64,000 nucleotides of DNA from Corynebacterium sp. KPL1814 (GTDB lineage: Bacteria > Actinomycetota > Actinomycetes > Mycobacteriales > Mycobacteriaceae). Below are positions 17,277 through 24,635 of this stretch, one piece after another. The stretch spans positions 245,594 to 309,593 of the forward strand of contig NZ_KI515774.1 in assembly GCF_000478175.1 (NCBI RefSeq), given 5' to 3'. A program made the translations under genes and the position numbers. The first letter of the stretch is position 1. Every line of letters begins with the position of its first letter. The notes under the pieces are model-generated. The model was not told the origin of the DNA. It saw only the letters and a list, made by a program, of their open reading frames with translations, and made no database searches.

Positions 17277-17365
17277 GCCGCGTGGAGCTTCGAGAGTAGC
17301 TTTCCCCAAAATACAAGTCGTATGTAAAATACGGTTAAGGCTCGAATTTCTGCTGTTCAGCAAGT
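17277..17365 (+). promoter_or_regulatory. CRISPR leader with putative array promoter
   Basis: The 89 bases between cas2e and the first repeat. TAAAAT at 17325-17330 is a good -10 hexamer and would start the precursor RNA near 17337, about 30 bases before repeat 1. A clear -35 is lacking. The cas2 side carries the consensus repeats and the far end the degenerate one, which fixes this as the leader end. I see no clear IHF-like site. Confidence 0.6.
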
Positions 17366-18857
17366 GTGCTCCCCGCGTGAGCGGGGATGAGCCTAGACGC
17401 TGCGATATGGAAGAAATTATGACGTAGTGCTCCCCGCGTGAGCGGGGATGAGCCCGCCCGCCACCTCATCGAAAACAAGTACTTCACGTGCTCCCCGCGT
17501 GAGCGGGGATGAGCCCATTCTTCCCCTCCTCCGTGGTGTACGGGTTCAGTGCTCCCCGCGTGAGCGGGGATGAGCCCGGGTTCGGCCCAGCCCAATCGTC
17601 CACATCGTCGTGCTCCCCGCGTGAGCGGGGATGAGCCTTGTCAACATGTTTAGATTTATTTTGATAATTCGTGCTCCCCGCGTGAGCGGGGATGAGCCCT
17701 CGTCCAAATTCTGGGGGGCCGATGGGGCGGTGTGCTCCCCGCGTGAGCGGGGATGAGCCGAAGGCGGAGACAAACGAATCTGCTGGTATCCGGTGCTCCC
17801 CGCGTGAGCGGGGATGAGCCACCGGCGTGTAGCCGTATCCGAATACAGCGGCGGTGCTCCCCGCGTGAGCGGGGATGAGCCCAGGAATATTACAAGGAAG
17901 TGATTACAACCATGGTGCTCCCCGCGTGAGCGGGGATGAGCCCCGCGAGCAGGCAATGTTCGCCATGACCTTATTGTGCTCCCCGCGTGAGCGGGGATGA
18001 GCCCTGGGGTTCGGGTTGCCGTTTCCGTCGTGGCCGGTGCTCCCCGCGTGAGCGGGGATGAGCCTATTACCGTCCTGATGCAGGGTTAGCAACTTTGGTG
18101 CTCCCCGCGTGAGCGGGGATGAGCCCTATGCGCATCGGTGGCAGATATCGAGGCCCCCGTGCTCCTCGCGTGAGCGGGGATGAGCCGGAATACAAACTCA
18201 TATCTGCCGTCGTGTATGAGTGCTCCCCGCGTGAGCGGGGATGAGCCGGCAGCAGGGCAGAATTATCTGCCTTATTCACAGTGCTCCCCGCGTGAGCGGG
18301 GATGAGCCCCCCAACTGGCGGTTTAGCTCAATATTCTCACTGTGCTCCCCGCGTGAGCGGGGATGAGCCCTACATGGCTCACGAAATCACCCTGCCCGAA
18401 GCGTGCTCCCCGCGTGAGCGGGGATGAGCCCACCATAAATGTGGGGGATCCGCACCAGTCAGAGTGCTCCCCGTGTGAGCGGGGATGAGCCCAAACCACC
18501 CCAAGAGTTGGGATTCTCTGGTTCGTGCTCCCCGCGTGAGCGGGGATGAGCCCTAATGCGTGAATTTAAGACCCGTAAGCCCTCCGTGCTTCCCGCGTGA
18601 GCGGGGATGAGCCGATGCGTGAGGTTCGCTTCCCACGGCCCATACAGTGCTCCCCGCGTGAGCGGGGATGAGCCGAGAGCAACACCAGAAAAGGAAACAA
18701 CAATGACGTGCTCCCCGCGTGAGCGGGGATGAGCCGTAGCCAGCATGTTGGTTAAGCCACTACAGGCAGTGCTCCCCGCGTGAGCGGGGATGAGCCCGGG
18801 CTAGGAATCTCGCTTTTTCTCAATAACACGTGCTCCTCGCGTGAGCGGGGATAAATT
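17366..18857 (+). CRISPR. Type I-E CRISPR array, 25 repeats and 24 spacers
   Basis: Repeats of 28 nt start every 61 bases from 17366 to 18830 without exception, giving 24 spacers of 33 nt. Each repeat has the stem CCCCGC-GTGA-GCGGGG and ends GGGGATGAGCC, so the crRNA handle is GATGAGCC. Variants: repeat 14 (18159) C to T at position 8, repeat 19 (18464) CCCCGTG, repeat 21 (18586) GCTTCCC, and the terminal repeat 25 (18830), which has the position-8 change and a lost handle. Transcription is on the plus strand from the cas2 side. No spacer obviously matches elsewhere in this window. Confidence 0.99.
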
Positions 18858-18866
18858 TTTTTGATT
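18830..18866 (+). terminator. Terminal repeat acting as an intrinsic terminator
   Basis: Repeat 25 keeps the hairpin, but the handle is replaced by ATAAA followed directly by a run of seven T. This should end the array transcript and parallels psi-R2 of the mini array. Confidence 0.6.
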
Positions 18867-19129
18867 TAATGCCTAAAATTTCCTGCTAACCCAATAATCA
18901 ACAAATCGAAAGGAGATCTAGCAACGACGATCAGCACTTCGGTTATGAGGGCAGAATTCAACTTCACTGAGGCTCTAACGTGGGATCCAGTCGCAGCACG
19001 GACATCCACGGTTGGGCGTCGCGCACTCAACTGGGGTTATTTTATGAGGGGCCGTGAATTGGTCTTTCGTGAGCTATTGACTAATCTTTTGGGAGCGGAG
19101 TGTCGTATTTTGCGACATGACTTCCGTGT
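18867..19129 (+). other. Gene-poor gap between CRISPR array and tRNA
   Basis: No supportable gene. A 64-residue frame from 18945 runs into the tRNA and has no ribosome binding site at its ATG, so it is unlikely to be real, although GAAAGGAG at 18909 hints at a decayed gene. TTGACT near 19076 may be the -35 of the tRNA promoter, and TGTCG-N7-CGACA near 19100 can form a small hairpin. Confidence 0.4.
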
Positions 19130-19203
19130 GGGGCTATAGCTCAGTCGGTTAGAGCTCCGGACTCATAATCCGTCGGTCCCGGGTTCGAGCCCCGGTGGCC
19201 CCA
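19130..19203 (+). tRNA. tRNA with CAT anticodon (elongator Met, or Ile2 if lysidine-modified)
   Basis: The cloverleaf folds: acceptor GGGGCTA with TGGCCCC, D arm GCTC/GAGC, anticodon loop CTCATAA with anticodon CAT, T arm CCGGG-TTCGAGC-CCCGG. CCA is not encoded. It is not the initiator form because the acceptor begins with a G-C pair. CAT tRNAs may charge with Met or, after lysidine modification, with Ile; sequence alone does not settle this. The anticodon stem has one C-T mismatch at its outer pair. Confidence 0.93.
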
Positions 19204-19209
19204 CGGTAG

Positions 19210-19248
19210 AAGGAGGCGTCGGCAAGCAATGCTGGCGCCTCCTTTTTA
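19210..19248 (+). terminator. Terminator after the tRNA
   Basis: AGGAGGCG (19211-19218) pairs with CGCCTCCT (19236-19243), followed by TTTTT. On the other strand it lies right at the stop codon of the convergent lipoprotein gene and may serve both. Confidence 0.85.
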
Positions 19249-19806
19249 GTATTCGGTGTGCACGCGCTCGGAGAAAATCGGCCTGGCGGTCAGCTCGATG
19301 CGGGTGCCGATATTTGCGTCGTCTGGGTTTCTGCAGTGGACGGATTTTTGATTCGTGGCCATGATGCAGTGGAGATCGTAGCTGTCACCAGAGTTTGGGT
19401 TCTTTACAGTAATATCGCTCTGCCAGGCTTCAGTAACCGTCGGATGAGGGGTTTCGAGCCTGTATGTGGCATCCATCGCGTGCTTATAAATGTCCAGGGC
19501 AAAGGCGCAGTCGGTGGCGTCGTCGGCGATGATTTGTGCGTAATCGCGGATGCCGCAAATGCCGCCTACCTGCGCAGCGAGCGCGGAATCATCGTCTTTC
19601 TCCGCTTTCTGCAGCTTGAAAGGTGCGGCAGGCGCGGAAGAAGCGGAAGCCGTGGAATCAGTATTGGCGTCGGCATCGGCAAGCGTAGTGCTGTCTGAAT
19701 TGGTGCTGTGCGGGGTGGTATCGGTGAAATTGGGCTCATCGTCTGCGGGGGAGGACGAGCAACCAACCAGCAGGAGCGCCGGCAAGAGCGGGAGAATCTT
19801 TTTCAT
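19246..19806 (-). CDS. Secreted lipoprotein of unknown function
   Basis: 186 residues from the ATG at 19806, which gives the signal peptide MKKILPLLPALLLVGCSSS with lipobox LVGC. An earlier ATG in frame would place odd proline-rich residues before the signal. A Ser/Thr/Asp-rich linker follows, then a C-terminal domain of about 100 residues with four cysteines (GGICGIRDYA, ATDCAF, YDLHCIM, VHCRN), likely two disulfides. It is clearly paralogous to the lipoprotein at 22679. Function unknown; the location is the outer face of the membrane. Confidence 0.82.
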   Translation of the reverse strand: MKKILPLLPALLLVGCSSSPADDEPNFTDTTPHSTNSDSTTLADADANTDSTASASSAPAAPFKLQKAEKDDDSALAAQVGGICGIRDYAQIIADDATDCAFALDIYKHAMDATYRLETPHPTVTEAWQSDITVKNPNSGDSYDLHCIMATNQKSVHCRNPDDANIGTRIELTARPIFSERVHTEY

Positions 19807-19916
19807 GCGGAATATAGGGAGAGGTAGAAGGGGCATGGGAACAGGAAAGTGCAGCACCGCAGTGCGTGTGGGTAGGCGAATTGCGCGCGGGTAAGCAGTG
19901 CAGTCTAATAAACGAC

Positions 19917-20969
19917 ATGACAGAAGTAGATCCGCTCATTGAGTCCCTCTATCGCTGGTCCGATGTCAGCGGTGTATTGCTGATGGGAATTATCGGTGGC
20001 ACCATTGCGCGCAAACGCGGATACGACATCATCGGGTTTTTCTTTATTGCGATGTTTTCTTCCCTGGGCGGGGGAATGGTGCGCGATGTGCTTATCAATC
20101 GCGGCACCGTGGCGGCGATGAGCGAGCCGGAGTACCTGTATCTGGCGTTCACGGGTGCGTTGATTGCGCGCTTTGTCTACTTCAAGGGCAAGACCTGGGA
20201 TTATATCCAGGCGCATGGTGATGCCGTCGTTTCTGGCCTGTGGGCCGGCACCGGCGCTGTGAAGGCCATTACCTATGGGCTGCCGCCGATTCCGTGCATC
20301 ATGATGGGCGTGTTTACCGCTACCGGCGGTTCCATGATTCGCGATATCGCTATGGGGCGCGAGCCCGCCGTCTTTGGCGATAACCAGCCGACGGTGATTC
20401 CGGCCATCGCCTGTGCGGTGATCGTGCTGGTGGGAAACCACTTCGATATGTTGGCCGTCGGCATGATCGTGGGGCCATTGGTTTCCATTTTCTTGGCGCT
20501 GCTGGGCATTTGGGCCGGTTGGCGCGTGCCCGCGAACCAGGAGTGGGCGCCGATTAATGATACGGCTGCGCAGGTTAAGGCGCTGGCGAAGAAGGCCGAG
20601 AACAAGAGCCGCGCGGTCGGGCGCAAGCTTGAGCCGCACCGCGTGCGCTCTTGGCGCCACCGGCAGATGGAAGAGGCGTTGCAGCGGCGCATCGAAAAGC
20701 AAGTGCGCTCCGGCAAGCGCCGCCAGGATGCGGCGGAGGAGGCCAGCGAGTTTTTGCAGTCCTTCGAATCAGATGTCGATCAGTTGAGTAGCGTCTCAGC
20801 TGAGTCTGAGGACATGGACTTTGGAGTGGACTTTACCGGCGATTCCTATGAGGAGGAGCAGACCTCCAGCGAGGAATCCCAGCGGCTGCTCGATACGATT
20901 CTGGAAGATGACAAGCTTACTGATGAATTGATTGACCGCCTGATGGACCGCTACCAATCGCGCGACTAG
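19917..20969 (+). CDS. TRIC-family (UPF0126) membrane protein
   Basis: 350 residues from the ATG at 19917, starting MTEVDPLIESLYRWSDVSG. Two repeated halves carry the glycine-rich signature (FSSLGGGMVRDVL and FTATGGSMIRDIAMGR) and about seven membrane segments up to residue 210. This family forms trimeric cation channels. A long hydrophilic C-terminal tail (about 220-350), basic then acidic, is an extension not found in short family members. The ATG follows TAATAA by 6 bases, suggesting a leaderless transcript. It diverges from the lipoprotein gene at 19806. Confidence 0.88.
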   Translation: MTEVDPLIESLYRWSDVSGVLLMGIIGGTIARKRGYDIIGFFFIAMFSSLGGGMVRDVLINRGTVAAMSEPEYLYLAFTGALIARFVYFKGKTWDYIQAHGDAVVSGLWAGTGAVKAITYGLPPIPCIMMGVFTATGGSMIRDIAMGREPAVFGDNQPTVIPAIACAVIVLVGNHFDMLAVGMIVGPLVSIFLALLGIWAGWRVPANQEWAPINDTAAQVKALAKKAENKSRAVGRKLEPHRVRSWRHRQMEEALQRRIEKQVRSGKRRQDAAEEASEFLQSFESDVDQLSSVSAESEDMDFGVDFTGDSYEEEQTSSEESQRLLDTILEDDKLTDELIDRLMDRYQSRD

Positions 20970-21076
20970 GCCCCTAGGCCTCTGCTTGCCGATGCCCCCT
21001 AAATTAAGCACCTGAGTCCGGATTCCTGGTAGAAAACTGGCATCAATTTTTCAGCTAGGTGCCATATCCTTGAACC

Positions 21077-22675
21077 ATGAATTTGAGGTATTACTTTTTT
21101 GAGCTGTGGGGCCTCATTGTTGACCATGGCTTGCCGCTCATCGCATTTGTGATAATCGGCATTCTTCTGCCCCGCATGGGCCGCCTAGCCATCCGGATCA
21201 TTGAACATAATTTGGATGAGCAAGAAGAGTCCACGAAGGCACGGCTGGCGCTGACCGGAGCATTGGTCTACATCGTCCAGGCGGTTGCGTACTTCCTATT
21301 GGTCGCCGCCGCGCTGACTAACCTCGGCGTTCCGGCGCTGGGTGCTGCGGTGCCTGCGACGATAGTTTCCGCGGCGGTTGGTTTCGGTGCCCAGTCCGTG
21401 ATTTCGGATTTCCTCTCCGGATTTTTCATCCTCACGGAAAAGCAATTCGGCGTGGGTGACTACGTCTCCTTTGCTGGCATTCCTGGGGTGGAAGGCGATG
21501 TGGTGACGCTGACCCTGCGCACCACGAAGGTGCGCACCCCAACTGGTGAGCTGGTGACTATCCCCAATAGTTCTGCCGGTGTGGTGACCAACTATTCCAA
21601 GGAATGGTCCCGTGCGGTGGTTAATATCAACGTCCCCGTGCACGAGGGCGAATCCTTGCCGGAGATTACGAGCCGCGTCAAAGAGATTTCGGAGCACGCT
21701 ATTGAAGCCCCAGATATCTCTGTCGATGTCGCCGGCGAGCTCACGGTTCTTCCCGCTACGCAATTGGTCAGCCCGCAGGTTGCCGGTCAGCCGTGGCAGG
21801 TGGGCTACCGCATCATGGTGACTGTGAATCCCGCCCGCCAGTGGTCCGTGGAGCGCGCTATCCGCTCGGCGTTGCTTTCGGAATTCTGGGACCACTACGG
21901 TTCCGCCATCGACTTTGATGAGCTGCAGGAACAGAAAAAGAAGCATTCGGCAGAACCAAAGCATGCCGCGGCGCAATCGGCCAAGGACGCCTTGGATGCC
22001 GGGGAAGGATCCCGCCCCAATACGCCAGTGGATGACCCCACGGTGGAAGAGGAACTGGCCCCAGAGGAAGTTGAGCTTGCTGAGACCAAGCTCGATGAGC
22101 AGGCAGTCACGGATGAAGCGGGCGAAGATGCCGCAGAAGACGAGGCGACATCGCGCCGGAAGATCTGGCGCTCGATTCAGACAAATACGCGATTCCAGAA
22201 GATCGCCACCATCGGCGGGCGCGTGCGCGCCTCCACCACAGGCCTTGTGGCGGCCCTTCTCGTCGTTGGGCTGCTCATCCTCGCGGCAAGCAACCCAGAG
22301 GACGCGGATGCAGGTTGGCTATCGCCAGAGTATTGGAAGGAAAGGGATACGCAATCTTCTTCCGAGGCGCCGACGGAATCTGAAGAGAATGTGCCCTCGG
22401 AAGACCCTCTTACTACCGGCACCCCAACCGAGCCGACGGATGCTGAGTCAACACCGACGACCACCAATACGCCGACCGTTCCTAGTTACCCCAGCCAGGA
22501 CCCCAATTCCACTCCGAATTCCGGCGACGGGCACGGCAGCAATCAAGACGGGCCCGCTGACTCGAACGGCGATTCTGGCGATGGCCAAGGGAATGGAGAT
22601 GGAGACTCGGGAGCAGACGGAAATAGCGGGGCGGCAAATAGCCAACAGACCGCGATTCCTTCAGAACCCCACTAG
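21077..22675 (+). CDS. mscCG: Mechanosensitive channel MscCG (MscS family, glutamate export type)
   Basis: 532 residues, nearly the length of the C. glutamicum channel. The MscS core is clear: the pore helix PALGAAVPATIVSAAVGFG (about 83-101), QSVISDFLSGFFILTEKQFGVGD next to it, and the beta domain with VTLTLRTTKVRTPTGE. After a charged acidic linker (about 280-365) comes an extra membrane segment TTGLVAALLVVGLLILAAS (about 391-409) and an outside Ser/Pro/Gly-rich tail rich in GDG repeats. That fourth segment and tail are known only from corynebacterial MscCG, which releases glutamate on membrane tension. Confidence 0.93.
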   Translation: MNLRYYFFELWGLIVDHGLPLIAFVIIGILLPRMGRLAIRIIEHNLDEQEESTKARLALTGALVYIVQAVAYFLLVAAALTNLGVPALGAAVPATIVSAAVGFGAQSVISDFLSGFFILTEKQFGVGDYVSFAGIPGVEGDVVTLTLRTTKVRTPTGELVTIPNSSAGVVTNYSKEWSRAVVNINVPVHEGESLPEITSRVKEISEHAIEAPDISVDVAGELTVLPATQLVSPQVAGQPWQVGYRIMVTVNPARQWSVERAIRSALLSEFWDHYGSAIDFDELQEQKKKHSAEPKHAAAQSAKDALDAGEGSRPNTPVDDPTVEEELAPEEVELAETKLDEQAVTDEAGEDAAEDEATSRRKIWRSIQTNTRFQKIATIGGRVRASTTGLVAALLVVGLLILAASNPEDADAGWLSPEYWKERDTQSSSEAPTESEENVPSEDPLTTGTPTEPTDAESTPTTTNTPTVPSYPSQDPNSTPNSGDGHGSNQDGPADSNGDSGDGQGNGDGDSGADGNSGAANSQQTAIPSEPH

Positions 22676-22678
22676 ACG

Positions 22679-23293
22679 CTAGTGCAAACCGCCGTATACC
22701 TCGAGGCGGTCGGGCCAACGGCGATCGTTCTTCTCGTCTTGGTAGGTGACTCTTAAGCTATTGTCTCCGTCTTTTCCGCATATGAGTGCGCGACCATCTG
22801 ATCCAATAAAACAGTGAAGATCATAGGTCTTACCGGTGGTGGGGCTGGCGACGGAAATCTCGGTGCTATACGCGCCGTTGGCCTTCGGATCGGACTGCCG
22901 GAATGGATAGGAGTGCTTGATCGCTTCATCGAAAATAGCACCGGTAAATTCGCAGGATGTATGCTCGCCGGCTTCGATGGTGTCTCCCTGGTCGGTATAT
23001 CCGCAGTCGCCGCCAATTTTCCCAGCGTAAATCGTGTGATTTCCAGCTGGGGGAGCGTCATCATTGGAGGCGGCATCGCCATGCTCGGCGCCTTCTTTAT
23101 CGCCTTTTTCCTCGGTGGAGTCTTGAGAATTCTCCATGGTTTCCGTCACGGTCGTAGGAGCCGTGGAAGCCTCGCTGGGAACAAAAGCGGGTTCGGGATC
23201 GGCAGAATCGGAATCATTGGAGGTACCGCAGGCGCTCAGCACGGTAAGGGACAAGGCGGCAAGCATTAAGGAAGAGTGGCGTTTCATCATCAT
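22679..23293 (-). CDS. Secreted lipoprotein of unknown function, paralogue of the one at 19246
   Basis: 204 residues. The signal peptide ends in LTVLSACGT (lipobox LSAC). An acidic, Glu/Asp-rich linker follows, then a C-terminal domain sharing GKIGGDCGYTDQ, a cysteine at HTSCEF, the motif GKTYDLHCFI and LICGKDGD with the other copy. Three ATG codons in a row (23293, 23290, 23287) leave the exact start open. It converges on mscCG with 3 bases between. The pair flank the channel and TRIC genes; no function is known. Confidence 0.8.
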   Translation of the reverse strand: MMMKRHSSLMLAALSLTVLSACGTSNDSDSADPEPAFVPSEASTAPTTVTETMENSQDSTEEKGDKEGAEHGDAASNDDAPPAGNHTIYAGKIGGDCGYTDQGDTIEAGEHTSCEFTGAIFDEAIKHSYPFRQSDPKANGAYSTEISVASPTTGKTYDLHCFIGSDGRALICGKDGDNSLRVTYQDEKNDRRWPDRLEVYGGLH

Positions 23294-23421
23294 AAAAACT
23301 GGTAGGAATCGACGGTGTGAACGGTGAAAACTTTAGCATTCAAACCAGCATCTAGCTGCGGACTTATAGGAAATGCGGCAAAAGGTGGAACAAATTTAAA
23401 CCACGGGCTGTTTCAGTAGAC

Positions 23422-24510
23422 ATGACATCATTATTTACACCTTTGGAACTTGGCCGTTATACGTTGAACAACCGCGTGACCATGGCGCCGCTGACGCGTC
23501 AGCGTGCAGGTCACAGCGGTGTACCCAGCGAGCTACACAAAAAGTATTATTCCCAGCGCGCTAGCGCCGGTCTCGTCGTGACGGAGGGAACCTTCCCCGC
23601 ATGGACCAACCGCGCGTTCCCTGGTCAGGCGGGCATCGTCGATGACGAGCAAGCCGCTGGTTGGCGCGAGGTAGCTGACGAAGTACATGACAAGGGCGGC
23701 GTGCTGTTCATGCAGATCATGCACGGCGGCCGCACCAGCCACCCGGATCTCATTGATGGCGCCCAAGCAGAAGCCCCCAGCGCCTTGGATTGGGACGGCC
23801 AGGTTCGAGGCTTCGCCGGCAAGATGGATGCACCGGTGCCGCGCGCACTAGAGGTTGATGAGCTTCCGCGCATCGTTGAGGAATTCCGCGCTGCCGCACG
23901 CCGGGCCGTCGACGCGGGCGTTGATGGTGTAGAGATTCACAATGCGAATGGCTACCTGCTGCACGAATTCATGGCTCCGTCTGCCAACCAGCGCGACGAT
24001 GAATTTGGTGGCAGCCCAGAAAACCGGTGGCGCCTGCCTGAGATGGTCATTCGTGCTGTCGTAGATGAAATTGGTGCTGACCGCGTGGGCGTGCGCTTCT
24101 CCCCAGCCCACGTTGTACAAGGCATTGTTGAAGATGACGAGGCGGATATGCTGGCCACCTACGGCGGCCTTTTGGACGCCATTGCCCCGCTGAACCTGGC
24201 TTATGTCTCGTTCCTGCACGCCGAGCCTGAAGGCGAGCTCATCACGGCCTTGGCAAAGAAGGCTCGTGCCAATGGCGAAACCAAGGTCTTGATGAATGAT
24301 GGTTTCGGCACTGTCACCACTAAGGAAGATGCCGAGCGCGAGCTGGATTTGGACCACGTGGATGCCGTTGTCGTGGGTCGTCAGCTCATCGCTAACCCGG
24401 ATTTGGTACGCCGGTGGGAAGAAGGTCTGGCTCTTAATGAGCCAGATCAGGCTACGTTCTACGTCGGCGGCGAGCGCGGCTACATTGATTATGAAACTGC
24501 CGCGGACTAA
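23422..24510 (+). CDS. Old Yellow Enzyme family NADH:flavin oxidoreductase (NemA-like)
   Basis: 362 residues of the FMN-dependent TIM barrel family that reduces activated double bonds, for example in maleimides and enones. MAPLTRQRA near residue 22 (FMN binding), FMQIMHGGRTSH (about 93-104), VDGVEIHNANGYLLHEFMAP (about 168-187) and SANQRDDEFGGSPENRWR (about 189-206) are diagnostic. It stands alone. Substrate cannot be told. Confidence 0.93.
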   Translation: MTSLFTPLELGRYTLNNRVTMAPLTRQRAGHSGVPSELHKKYYSQRASAGLVVTEGTFPAWTNRAFPGQAGIVDDEQAAGWREVADEVHDKGGVLFMQIMHGGRTSHPDLIDGAQAEAPSALDWDGQVRGFAGKMDAPVPRALEVDELPRIVEEFRAAARRAVDAGVDGVEIHNANGYLLHEFMAPSANQRDDEFGGSPENRWRLPEMVIRAVVDEIGADRVGVRFSPAHVVQGIVEDDEADMLATYGGLLDAIAPLNLAYVSFLHAEPEGELITALAKKARANGETKVLMNDGFGTVTTKEDAERELDLDHVDAVVVGRQLIANPDLVRRWEEGLALNEPDQATFYVGGERGYIDYETAAD

Positions 24511-24527
24511 CGCGTAGTCCGCGGCAG
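24497..24527. terminator. Perfect 13-bp hairpin over the oxidoreductase stop codon
   Basis: CTGCCGCGGACTA (24497-24509) and TAGTCCGCGGCAG (24515-24527) pair perfectly with a 5-base loop. The left arm contains the stop codon. There is no T-run after it, so it may be a processing or stabilising stem rather than a classic terminator. Confidence 0.5.
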
Positions 24528-24550
24528 GTAGGGGGTGAGAGCGCGAGTGA

Positions 24551-24590
24551 TAGAGAGTGAAATATCCCAGAGAGGATCTTTCACTCTCTA
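24551..24590. terminator. Second perfect inverted repeat (12 bp) between convergent genes
   Basis: TAGAGAGTGAAA (24551-24562) and TTTCACTCTCTA (24579-24590) with 16 bases between. It lies in the convergent gap between the oxidoreductase and phoD and probably terminates one or both, although T-runs are short. Confidence 0.45.
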
Positions 24591-24635
24591 TATCGAACGT
24601 GCACCCAGCGAGCGTTAACAACTGCCCGCTAAATA

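Noticed and set aside
17335-18746. Minus-strand frames reading repeated AHPRSRGEH and SSPLTRGA peptides
   Set aside because: They are translations of the CRISPR repeats and spacers; the 61-base periodicity and the array explain them.
18945-19139. 64-codon plus-strand frame after the array
   Set aside because: It has no ribosome binding site at its ATG, runs into the tRNA and shows no recognisable domain.
19130-19203. The CAT tRNA as attachment site of an integrated element
   Set aside because: No integrase gene and no direct repeat of the tRNA 3' end was found at the other edge; the defence block lies on the 5' side of the tRNA, unlike typical integration.
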